Source: Ananas comosus
Taxonomy: Eukaryota > Streptophyta > Magnoliopsida > Poales > Bromeliaceae
Assembly (NCBI RefSeq): GCF_001540865.1
Contig: NC_033629.1
Span: forward strand, 10,289,873 to 10,353,872
Length of the DNA stretch: 64,000 nt
Reading direction: 5' to 3'
Numbering within the stretch: position 1 is the first letter of the stretch; every line of letters begins with the position of its first letter. Positions 1 to 10,800 of the stretch are shown here, piece by piece. The notes below the pieces were generated by a model, which was given only the letters and a program-made list of their open reading frames with translations, was not told the origin of the DNA and did no database searches. The translations under genes were made by a program, and so were the position numbers.

Positions 1-9
1 CTAACCCTA

Positions 10-1475
10 TGTAAGGACTGAGATTTTTGCAGTGTAGCTAAACTCTCAGTTGACGATGTTTTTGTGTGTAATTTAACTACAAAAGCACTCGTCAAGTTTC
101 GGGCGAAAACGAGTTAAAACGAAAATTCTACGCGATTTCCAAGTTTCACTTAAAGTGAATAGTAACTCGATTTTCCGGAGAAGCCGCGGTGAGAAGTTGG
201 CTTCTGGCTCGTACCGGACTCTATTCATAGCAGTCCAATAGCTCGTTTCGACCGGTTCAGCTGTTCTGGAACTAATGACGCTGACGGATTTTGAGTTTGA
301 CGCACGGATCTCGAGAAAATCCAAAAATACATGTTTTATATGTATTTATGTGTGTGTTTCCTTCTATTCGAAGAAGGTTGGATTTTGTCGTGAATCCGTG
401 GTCGATCAAGACGAAACGAAATCGCAGCTTTGTTGTCTCCGTCGTGCTGATCGCACTGGTGCAATCCGTTCGCAAATCTGACGGACGGATCTGCGGAGAT
501 CGCGCGTTGATCGAGGAGAGGTCGGTAGTGGCAAAATGGTATTTTCGCGAAAGTCGCGATATTTTATGTACCGTTTCGCGTGAGATCGCATGTGGAGGGG
601 CGTTCATGCGTTTTAGTCGTACTGTGAGGATTTCGGATTGAAATTCTGATGTTTGGGGGACCTTTTTGCATTTTTCACTTTAGTATTTATAGCTCTCTAG
701 GGTTTGGAGCCTTGTAACCCTAACCTAGCCCTAGCCACACCACCCAACCGCCTCCCTCTCCTTCCCCTGCACCTGCTGCACGCGCCCAGGCCGCCGCCGA
801 CTGAGCCCCGGCCGGCCAACCGCCGCCGCAGCCACCACTTCTCTCCTCTCTTCCTCTTTTATCTCTCCTCTCTCCTCTCCCCTCGGTTGATGAAGGCCCG
901 GGACTTGCGCCTCTGCAGACCCTCCTCGTGTACCCGTGCTCTGGCTAACCGTTCCCCGACCGACCGCCAACCGTGCCGGGCGCCGCCAGCTGCTCGCTGA
1001 CCTCCGCCTGCAGAAGCAGGCCGACTCAGGCCGAGCTAGGGTTGCAGCTCGCTGCAGACGCCACTGTGCCCGGAAACACCTTACGCCCGACGATCCTCCG
1101 TGCCCAGGCAGCTCTCGGTTCCCGCCGGTCGCGCCCCGCTGCGTCCGGCGGCTACCGCCGTCGCCGCCTTCGGCCAGCCGCGACCGCACCAGCCTCGCTC
1201 GGCCGAGCCGAGGTGCGACTCCACCCCTGCGCCGCCGCCGCTTGGGGCAGCACCCGAGGCGTCCCTCCGGCCTCCTGCAATCCTCCTCCGCCGTCTCGGA
1301 GCTCCCCGGCCGCCGCCGTGGCCGTAGCTTCGCCGGAACTCGAGCTTTAGCTCGTGCGGGCTGAGTTGGTTCCGCCGCCGCCGCCGCCGCTCCTCGCTGC
1401 CTCCTGAGGTGAGCACGGTGTTCCTCACCTCCCCCGCACCCGTTCCTGGCCGCCGCGCGCGCCGCCGTGCCGCCG
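10..1475 (+). mobile_element. Family A gypsy LTR, 5' portion, cut by the assembly gap
   Basis: The stretch begins with TGTAAGGACTGAG and aligns by eye, with many substitutions, to the start of the complete solo LTR at 18255 (TGTGAGG...). Shared landmarks are the TTTTTGTGTGTAATTTAACTA-like block, CTTAAAGTGAATAGTAAC near 150 and GCTGACGGATTTTG near 280. A TATA-like box at 684 is followed by a leader rich in CTAACCC-type motifs and then a very GC-rich proline/arginine/alanine-coding-like tract. The open frames there are composition artefacts. It is probably the 5' LTR of the element whose 3' LTR starts at 3899. Confidence 0.8.
684..691 (+). promoter_or_regulatory. LTR TATA box (TATTTATA)
   Basis: TATTTATA sits just upstream of the CTAGGGTTTGGAGC leader. 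It is at the position equivalent to TATATATA at 19083 in the solo LTR copy. It is inferred to be the LTR promoter. Confidence 0.5.
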
Positions 1476-1575
1476 NNNNNNNNNNNNNNNNNNNNNNNNN
1501 NNNNNNNNNNNNNNNNNNNNNNNNNNNNNNNNNNNNNNNNNNNNNNNNNNNNNNNNNNNNNNNNNNNNNNNNNNN
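1476..1575. other. Assembly gap (100 Ns)
   Basis: A run of exactly 100 Ns, the conventional size for a gap of unknown length. It falls in the GC-rich part of the LTR, which is hard to sequence. Confidence 0.99.
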
Positions 1576-2939
1576 GCATTTTTTTTTTTTTTGAACTCAA
1601 CCTAGACCGCCACGAATACAAAGTTCTCTGTCCATACGGACAGAATCTCCTCTATATTTGCACGGCGTACCCAACGATAACGACAACAGGATCACAAAAA
1701 CAACCTATATTTATCAATCCACAAATAATTTATGTAATACATTTCCATATAGCTAGTGATTTTTAGAAATGATGAATGCCTCTAAACACTCCTTAGGGGC
1801 TGGATGATGTAATACACAATACAATAGTCATCCTATTTAAAAGTGCTCTCCACTCGAAAGCTTTTGTTTTTAAACTCTATTTGATCATCCATAAAAATCA
1901 TTCAGTTATGGTGTCGTGTCCTTGTTGGTGCACACATCGTGTGCGGTTACCCCAACACCTTGATTGTTGTGGTGGGAACTGTAGGCTTTTGTCGTTTTGG
2001 CATGTCATGAGCTACTTCTTGGGATTACTTAGGAATCTTTAGTGGTTAGTAGCTGGTTGGCTGAAGTTCGAAATCTTGTTGTAATCGCATTAGCTTGTGC
2101 GGGTGGCAACTTTACGTTGCAGGTTATCGTCTGTTGTTGTGGAGAACTGTAGGGCTCCTAGAGAGTTGGCTCAAATGTTGGTCTAGTTTCGAAAATTGAC
2201 TTCCAAAGGTGATGTTTCTATGGTGTTTTGGTGCACCCCGGTGCGGTATAGATGTAATGGTTGGTTTGGTTCTCGTGTCACTTCTCCAACTGTGGTTGGT
2301 GATGGATCTACGGGTAATTTGCCTTTCTTTTGATAAGCAACGTCGACTGCAGACAAAGTAATGTTGAAAGTTGGGACGAAGTACCCTATCCCTTCTGGGA
2401 GTGTCAAGATTGGGTCGATGTATTTTCTGTGAGACAATCTCTATTGGTCGTCTTGTGGAAAGGCTTGAAGCATGGTCTTTTTTCGACCGATGGTTTGCCT
2501 TGGGTAGTTCCCAAGCTGTAGTTGTGCAGTTGATCTTTGAGCACTGCACATAATTGACTTTCTGATGTGGGTTAGGTCGCCTGCCAGCCCAATAGTAGTG
2601 TCTTGCACAACTGAGAGGTGTGTTAAATAGGGCAATCTCGGTCATGCTACCGGAAGGTGTAAACTATGTTCGACATGTGTTTTAAGTCTGGTTGTGAGCT
2701 TTAAAGCCACCATGCGCGGCAGCGTATGGTGCGGCATGGCACATCATGAATGTCATGGTGTAGGAGATGATGATCCCATCTTTGGTGACAGATGCCCCTG
2801 GGTCTCTTGGATACCGGTGTTTATTTTTTTTTGCTAAGGACATCGATCGCTAGGGTCCTTTGTGGACGGCAGCGATAGGGTCTCGTAGAGATAAATGTTG
2901 GACAGCTTGGAGAGGGCTTCGCGGTTTAGTGCTATGTCT
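1576..2939 (+). mobile_element. Degenerate retrotransposon internal region
   Basis: This stretch lies between the 5' LTR fragment and recognisable pol. No intact frame is present and I could not identify gag, protease or reverse transcriptase confidently. A 173-codon minus-strand open frame (2124-2645) has no recognisable domain and is probably antisense chance. Function is assigned only from position. Confidence 0.5.
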
Positions 2940-3880
2940 CCCGGTTTGATTTGGGATGTTGCTTATCAGATCATAGCCTATGCATCTCGACACCTGAGGT
3001 GTCCTTCATGATTGTTTGCTTAGTGGAGGAGCTTGTCGCGGGCTATGGAAATAAAGCTGATTTTTTCAGTACGGCCTTCTGCCTGCAGAGCGATGGCCAG
3101 TCTGAGCGGGTCATTCAGACCTTTAAGGACATGCCTCGTGCATGTGTCCTGAACTTTGGTGAGGGATGATGCAAGTACTTGTCGCTTGTGGAGTTCACCT
3201 CTAGTGACAGCAACCAGATGAGCTTTGAGATAGCGCCATTTGAGGCATTATTGGGCGTCGATGTCTGTCCCCCATCTATTAGGAAAATGTCGGTGAACGC
3301 CGGCATTTAGGGCCAGACTTGTTGAAGGACGCTGAGGCAAGGTTTTGCATCGCCAGATTGTGGTTGTCGATCTGGCAGAGCCAGCAGTGGAGCTACGCAG
3401 ACCAGCGGCGGCATGACCTAGAGTTTCGGGTTGGTGAGCATGTGGTGCTCAAGGTGTTGCCGTCCAGGGGAGGGGATCAAACGGTTCGGTTTGCGGAAAG
3501 AGCTTAGTGCGCGGTTTGTTGGACCGTTCGAGATCCTAGAGTGTGTTGGTCCGATGGCATGCAACTTGGCTCTACTTCCAACTCTCGCCCGGGTACACTG
3601 TGTACCTTGTCTCTTTATGCCTCACAAGTATATGCGTGTCTCCTCGCACGTGATTGACACTATGGCTTTTAAACCTCGTGAGGATTTGAGCTTCAAGGTG
3701 GATCAGATGCTTGTTGGCATGCTAAGAAGGCTACTACGGAATCAGACTAATCATTGTGTGATGGTTTTGTGGATTGAATCACGAGGAGCGCGAGGTGACT
3801 TTGGGGTTAGAGTCGGTGATGTAGTATCAATATCAAGACTTTGTTGCAGGAGAGGTGTAAGTAAGTTTCGAGGATGAAAC
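2940..3880 (+). pseudogene. Ty3/gypsy chromovirus pol remnant (RNase H edge, integrase C-half, chromodomain region)
   Basis: Translated pieces match the 3' end of a plant chromovirus (Tekay/Del-like) polyprotein. The pieces are an RNase H fragment near 2965 (IIAYASRHLR), the integrase core end near 3066-3165 (FSTAF...DGQSERVIQTF...RACVLNFG), LSLVEFT near 3180, and the post-integrase block near 3400-3620 (SYADQRRHDLEFRVGEHVVLK, then RFVGPFEILECVGP and LARVH). The last part, to about 3877, resembles the chromodomain tail. The frame changes at about 3168 and 3500 and has stops in between. The RNase H to integrase join is far too short, so most of integrase is deleted. It cannot encode a functional protein. 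Confidence 0.85.
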
Positions 3881-3883
3881 TTC

Positions 3884-3898
3884 TTTTGGAGGGGATGA
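3884..3898 (+). promoter_or_regulatory. Polypurine tract of the retroelement
   Basis: The purine-rich block TTTTGGAGGGGATGA directly precedes the TGTGAGAACTG that opens the 3' LTR. This is where plus-strand priming of an LTR retrotransposon is expected, and it confirms the orientation as plus. Confidence 0.7.
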
Positions 3899-6480
3899 TG
3901 TGAGAACTGAAAATTTTCCCCTAGATATGCTTGACACCTTTTTCAATGTTATTTTGTGTATTTTTAATTTATGCTTACCGGTAAAATTTCAGCGAAAAAG
4001 AATTTAAAATAAGATTTTTATGTGATTATTACTGTTCACTTAAAGTGAATAGTAACCCGCATTTTCGGCGAGGACCGAGAAGAGAGTTGGGCTTCGAATG
4101 TGAATCAGACTCTATTTTGGGCGATCCAATAGCTCTTTTTCGATGGTCGAACTATGCCGGAGCCAACGGCATTGACGGATTTTATATTCGGCGCATGGTT
4201 TTTGAGAAAATCAGATTTTCATTGCTGTGAGGGCTTTTATTTTGCGTCGAGACCGAGAGAAGGTGTGGATCTTCTTCGTGAATTCGTGACCAAATCACGC
4301 AAAATAAAAACATGACCTCGAAGCTCCAGTAGTGCTGAACCCGCCGGCATAGTCCATTCATAAATCTGATGGACGAAGTTATCGCAATTGCTCGATAACC
4401 GAGAAGGGGATAGATCGGGAAATTCGAACTCCGAAAAATCTCCCAACATTTTATGTTCTGAATTGCACGATTTCGGATGTGAGGGTCTCGTTTCGCGTAT
4501 TACTCTTGCTGCGAGGGACTGGGGTAAAATTTTTGGATTTTAGTGGGTTTTTCTGTGATTTTTCCAAGTGATCAAGAGATAAACCGTAGGTTTCTCTTCT
4601 CTTCTCCTCTAACCCTAACCTATTACCCTCTTTTTCGTCACAGCCGCCTTCACCCCCTTCCCTGGGTGCGCGGCGCGTAGTCTGGCTGCCGACGATCTCC
4701 CCGACCGGCGGGGAGATCCCGTGATGTGATCTCTCTCTCTCTTGATCTCTCCCTGGGGCATCCCGACACATTTTCTGGATTCCCGGTGAGTTCGGGATTC
4801 GACTCTGAAAAATTGATTCTACAAGTGGTTTTGGGTTTGTGAGAGCTGTGTTTTAAGTCGGTAAGTTTGGTTAGGTACTTCGATCAGAAGTCGGTCCAGT
4901 GGTGCACGCTCGGTGACGTTCCCTTCATCTCTATCCTTTACTGCTTACATATACTTGTCTATCTAGTACTCGAGCCTTATACCGCATGTCTTCGACCTTG
5001 CTCTACTTTGTGCATTTTCTCTTGCATTCATGACTTAGAGTGGAGCGGTAGTGACATTAATATACACTTGATAGTTGACCTGAGTGGTCGGTACTTGCAT
5101 ACACTTGAGAGGTAGTTGAGATCCTAGTTGACTTTCATGGTCGATACTTGCATATACTTGAGAGGATGTTGAGTGATTCCATTCTAGTTGACCTGAGTGG
5201 TCGGTATTCATGTTCCCTTACAGTTCGATGACCTATTGGTCGGTGCCCCGAGGGGCAGTGATTGTCGATTATTCGCCGACGGTTGGCTATTGATCATATT
5301 CGTATCGATCGCCATAGCTCGATAGCATTTCATGAACACCAGCGGTTTGATCCATCGTAGGATGGTGTTCTTCTCCGGAAAAGTAGTCGTACTCCCGACC
5401 CGTGAGCCAAAGAGCATATGCTAGGGTTATATGCCATTTAGAGCAACGTAGCACTTGCCTGCGGTTTTTAAATCGATACGACAAACTTGGATTGGGTATT
5501 TTTGGGACTGATCGTCCGATTTATTTATCTCATTACAGTAGCGGTAGCTGTATTACATTTGCACCTTTGATTCCTTCTGCATTGCTACTGTATTACTATT
5601 GCATTAGTTTGACTGCTTACTATGGTTGGTAGTTGTTTTATTATCTCACCGTATAGTAGTAGTTTCCTTGGTGATTATCAGTTGTTATGGTTATTGTCAT
5701 CATATTTGATTTACTTGTTACTATTACTCTTTTCATCTGCTGGTGTGTACAGCTTGCTTTCATCAGCTTGCGATACCCACTGGGAGGGGGAGACTTGTTT
5801 ACATGTTCTCACCCCCCCTCCCCCTCCCCCTCCCCCTACTATTTTTCAGGTAGCTCGGGTGGTGAGAGTCGAGGCGGTGCGTGAGGACGATCTTACATAG
5901 TGAGCCGAGATAGAGATCCCGACCTTACAGTATCAGTTTTTGTTTGATGGTTATTGTATATATGTGATAATATAGTTTACCGCCTATACCTGTTAGTATT
6001 TGTTTTTATGTGGTTCAATTGACGGTTTTATTCGTGGATTTTCAAATAATATTCTTTTTGAGTTTTAGATACTCACGGCTTTGGGATTTTTGTGGCTTTT
6101 AAACAATTGTGATTTTGAACTCAATTTCGAATGTTGGTTTTCTACCCCTCATGGTAGCATTTTCAAAATAAAGATTCCCGTGTGGGGAATGGTTTTCAAA
6201 TGGTTTTCTTGTGTACAATGAAAATTAGAATTTCAAATAAAGTGAGCCTTTGTGTTAAAGCCACTTTTAACTAATAGAAATAAATATGAAATGCCGATCA
6301 TTGTGATGTGTAGATGTTGTGTGCGAGTGGTATGTCATGGTTGTTACTTATAATATATGGTACACCGTGCAAATATAGAGAAGACTCTATCCGTTTGAAC
6401 AAAAAAAATTTTGTATTTGTGCCGGGTCTATTACACGTCATTGGGGTTCAGATTTAAAAAAAAAAAAAGAAAAGAAAAAT
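3899..6480 (+). mobile_element. Family A 3' LTR, degenerate
   Basis: It starts TGTGAGAACTG immediately after the polypurine tract. It shares with the solo LTR (18255-22698) the CTTAAAGTGAATAGTAAC block (4037), the CTAACCCTAACC leader (4608), the GTGGTGCACGCTCGGT block (4901) and the GATGACCTATTGGTCGGT to GGATTGGGTATTTTTG stretch (5227-5510). The 3' boundary is uncertain: sequence like the LTR end (GGACCCCAGAGCGTGA) appears near 6549, but homology to the middle of another LTR begins at about the same place. Confidence 0.75.
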
Positions 6481-7591
6481 TTTGGACAGTTTTTCGCTGA
6501 CTCTGATTTATAAAGTTAGCCCGATCTCAATTTGGATTTCAAAAATAGGACCCCAGAGCGTGAAAGTTTTGACGTGAGATCTAGTGTTTGTTGCCGGGAC
6601 ACCCAAATCGGTGTGTTTCGGATCAGCGAGTGACTCGTGGTACGAGTCAGTGCATTTCAGGACACTTTGTGGTCCCTGACGACTTCCCGGTGTGATTTTC
6701 GGGACTTTCGATGAGTTACGGTGATCATTTTTGGTAATGCGACTCCGTGGGAAATTGTGGGGATTGTGAGTGTTGTATTTTGAGCTAGTAGAGTTGGGCT
6801 CTGATTCTGTGGACCCTTCGTAGGTCCGATTTACACTCTTGCACATCTTAGGGGCAAATGCGACAGTGATACAGGTAGGTACTTTAATCCGAAGTCGGTC
6901 TAGTGGTACACGCTCGGTGATATTCTCTCCATCCTCTCTTTATACTTCATGCATTATTCGCTATTGTTGAGCTTGACACCATATGACCCTGATTCTTATT
7001 GCTCTGCTTAGTCATTTCCTATACCTGTTTATCGTGATCTAGAAGTAGAGCGGCTGTTTACTATACTCATGCATGATGCGACACCAGTTGTGATCTAGTT
7101 AGTCGGTTTTTTGAGACTTCGGTTGTTTGATAACCTATTCGGTTGGTATATCCTAAGGAGTTTGATTGTTGGCTACTTGCCAACGGCTATTGAGTACATT
7201 TGCATCGGTTGCCACTTGCTCGTCAGTATTTCACGTACACCAGCAGTTTGGCCACCGCAACGGTGTTCTTTTCTGAAAATATGGTTGGGAGTGCCATCCC
7301 GTGAGTCCAGAAGCTTATGCTAGCGTTACATGCACATTAGAGCGGTCATGACACTTGCCTGAGGTCTTTAGACCAACACGGTGGCTCTGGATTGGGTATT
7401 TTGAACTGACTAGACAACAATAATTTTTGCGATGAATTAGAATTTTGACACACTTTGTAAAATTAAATGTCTTTTGGAGGAAAAAAAATCGTAGGTTTCT
7501 AGTTACTCATATAATGTTAACACGATCTTTGTATCGAGGCCATGAACATACAGGGGCCAGACGCCCAGTTGGCTTCCGAGCTGGGGCATGA
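6481..7591 (+). mobile_element. Second, truncated family A LTR fragment
   Basis: From about 6565 the sequence repeats the middle of the family A LTR. GTGTTTGCTGCC-like sequence corresponds to 20706 of the solo copy, GTGGACCCTTCGTAGGTCCG corresponds to 20930, and GAAGTCGGTCTAGTGGTACA at 6890 repeats the block already present at 4890. The homology continues to about 7410. The last 180 bases end in GGGGCATGACA, a gypsy-LTR-type terminus, but do not match the solo LTR. Confidence 0.65.
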
Positions 7592-7812
7592 CAATAAATT
7601 CAATATCAACTACTAAGCTGGCTTTAGAAGTTCATGTGAAATAAACATTACACTTAAATATGGTATTTGCAATGGTTTTTCCCATACAAACTTGAAAGGA
7701 AAAAAAATGTCGAAATTACTTATAAATATGTTGTGGTAGGATAGAAACAACAACTCTTGACAACTTGAAATTTCATTATTTCATCCAGAAAATATATTAA
7801 CAATTGTTATTA

Positions 7813-10800
7813 TTAAAGACAACCCCCAGGCCCACCATAATAAAATATATACCCATCATGAAATCCATACTTGCCCGAATTAACAAGTTTAGTAACTTTA
7901 TAAAAGTTTGCAGCAGTAGTAACTGAATACTGTTTGCCATCAATAAGATCATAAGATTTGCCTTTTGAGTCGAAAAGCTTAATATTTTTTATATATGCTG
8001 CTTTCTTTGCTAATTCATTAGCATAATGTCCACTCCCCATTGGAGGACCTGTTTCTTTTCTTGAATAGCCAACTAATCCTCCCCATGCAATCAAGGTTGC
8101 ACTATTAGCTAAAGTTGTAAAGAGTGATTTTGGCCAATAGCCTATTAGTTGGGGTGCATCTAAATCTTCTCTGAACAATAACCAATTTCCTGTACGAGAA
8201 TCCTATTATAAAGTTACACATAAAAAGTTAAAAATTATAAAAGTGAGTACTTAAAGAGGTAATTTAAATGATATATGCAACTAAATATATTGCATGTATA
8301 TAAAAAGACTAAAATACAAAAAATCTTCCTATAAATGTGATACCTAGATAATCCCACGTTGGATGCGAACGGGGTTGTGATTAGGAAAGTAAGGGACCAC
8401 GGATTCAAGAAATAATAACCGAGCTTATATATTTTGGGCTACTAGTTTGGGTCCAAAAGCTATTATTGTGAGTCGGATGGGTCGTTATATTGGGTATTAG
8501 AACTGGTTCACCAGCCGAAAGCGTGAGAAGAGCCTTACATTACCTGGAGAACAAACTACAATCCTAAATTGTTAAAAATAACATAAATATTTTTTGCTAA
8601 ATAAACGATTAATATGTTGTGATTTTCTATTAATTCAAACTTCTAAAACCATACGTTTTAATATTATTTCTTAACTTGCAATATATTGTTACGGTTGTTC
8701 AATCTTTAACTCTATTTGTCAAGACTATATCAATCAAGTAAAATAGAATTCAATTTAAAGAAGTTTATAAAAAACGGCTTGGTTGGAAAAGGTACGAAGC
8801 CAATTAATAGATTGAACAACCGTAACAATATATTNAGGTATGAAGCCAATTAATAGATTGACTTATAAGATATATTATTATTATATATTTGAGATATATA
8901 ATATAACATGTCCTATATAAATGTTTAATTTTTAGATAAATAAATTATCTAGCTAAGTTAAATTGACATAGAATTGTAATGGTGATCTATAATATCTTAA
9001 TCAATTATGAAAATATATAAAAGTATGCAAAGAAATAAAACCATGAAATAGCTTTTATTTAAATTAAATGTTATAGAAATGTTTGTAACACAATATTATA
9101 TCTATTCATACAATAGTCCTTGAGTAAACATTCAAAAATAAATATAAGCAAAAAATTTAAATATGGACAATTTGAAGATTGTTAATGTATTTAAGGGGCT
9201 TTTCCTTATTTGCCCTTAATTACTATTTAAAAATTTTTAAATTTATCGTGCAAGTATCAAAATACTATTCTACACCTTAATTTCCATAAGTAAACCCTAA
9301 TTGTGTTTGGGGATATTCGAAGAGAAATCACAAAAGGCATTTTTTCTAAGGATATATTAGATATTTTTGAAGTTTTTGAAGATGTGTTAGATATTATCTC
9401 TATTTTAATCTAATTCGTTTATTCTTTTTGAAAAGAATAACTAAAACTAGGGTAAGGGGTGTTTGGCCTAGCTTCTCAGAAGTTATTCTGAGCCTAAAAT
9501 ATGGATCGACTATACTTGAACTATGAACCATTTTGAAATAGGTAAATAAATTTTATAAGGCTAGTAAGTTTTCCATTAAACTGTTAATTGTTATATTATT
9601 ATATAGTTGCATGTAAGCTATAATTTTGGCATCACTATATAAGCTCCTTTTGATAGTTTAACAACTATAAATGCAAATATGTAAAAAATAAATATCTTCA
9701 AATATAAATGACTTCATATTCTATCCTACTAAGTAATATGAAATAAAATATTAAATACGTCAATGAAAAAAAAAATCATTCAACCTTTTTTATGCCAATC
9801 GTGATGAAGTACTGATTACCATTATAAGTTGATACAGGTTCAACCACATCTCCTGGTGTAAGTATATTCCAATTAACCACTACAAAACCTTTGCATTGAA
9901 AATTGAAGCAACCAGTTAAATTATGGCCATCTGCCTGAACAAAAAAAAAAAGAAGTATTAATTATAAAAGAAAGGCTAAATTGGATATTTGGTCCTTAAA
10001 TTACGAGGACGAATGACAGTTTATTTCTCATACTTTAATTTATTAGAAATTCTATCTCAGTCTTCGAATTGGTGCAATTAAGTCCAACTGCAGTGTTAGT
10101 TATAATTATGAAATTAGTAGTTATGATTCATTACATTGCTCTATCATGAATCATATAACTATTAACTATAGTACCTGTCACATTATTGTCATGTTAGTAC
10201 CATATCAATAGAAAGAAGAAGATATACAGGAGTATTATTGCTTGAAACAAGGTGAATCAAATTGTCTACTTGCCATAAATAAAGTATAAATAAGTTTCTC
10301 ATGCATTAAATAATTTGTTATGTCAAAATAAATTTTATTTGTGATGCACTAAATAATCTATCAAATAAAAGCTAGACACCCATTTTAGTGCATCAAATAA
10401 ATGTTATTAGGGGTGTATAGATGATTTTGTGCATTTGATGCAAATAAATATTTTTCTCTTTTTCCCTCTAATGATGTAGAGTTAATGCGATAATAATTAG
10501 TATGTCATGTTGTTGTCGCATTATCATGATAGTTATGATTGATAATATAGTAATGGTTGGAATGTTACAATCTTTCAAATTATCTTTTCATATTAAATTT
10601 TAATAAATTGATTATTACACTTCTGATTAAATATTTGAAATTGAAATTACAATAAATAAAAGATTTGAGATTAAAGATAGCTTGCCTTATAGTTTTGAGC
10701 ATATGCATGCTATGTAGCTGAAAGAGAAATAATCATACTTACAGTCCAAAATGTGAAGAAATGAAGTTTGCTATCATTATAAAATCCAGGATGTACCTGC

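Noticed and set aside
731..1621. Long open frames (up to 296 codons) on both strands of the GC-rich tract
   Set aside because: All frames are open because the DNA is CpG-rich and the N gap hides stops; the products are low-complexity Arg/Ala/Pro sequence within an LTR.
2124..2645. 173-codon minus-strand frame as a gene
   Set aside because: It lies within a plus-strand retroelement interior, has His/Arg/Ser-rich unrecognised sequence, and no promoter or splice context.
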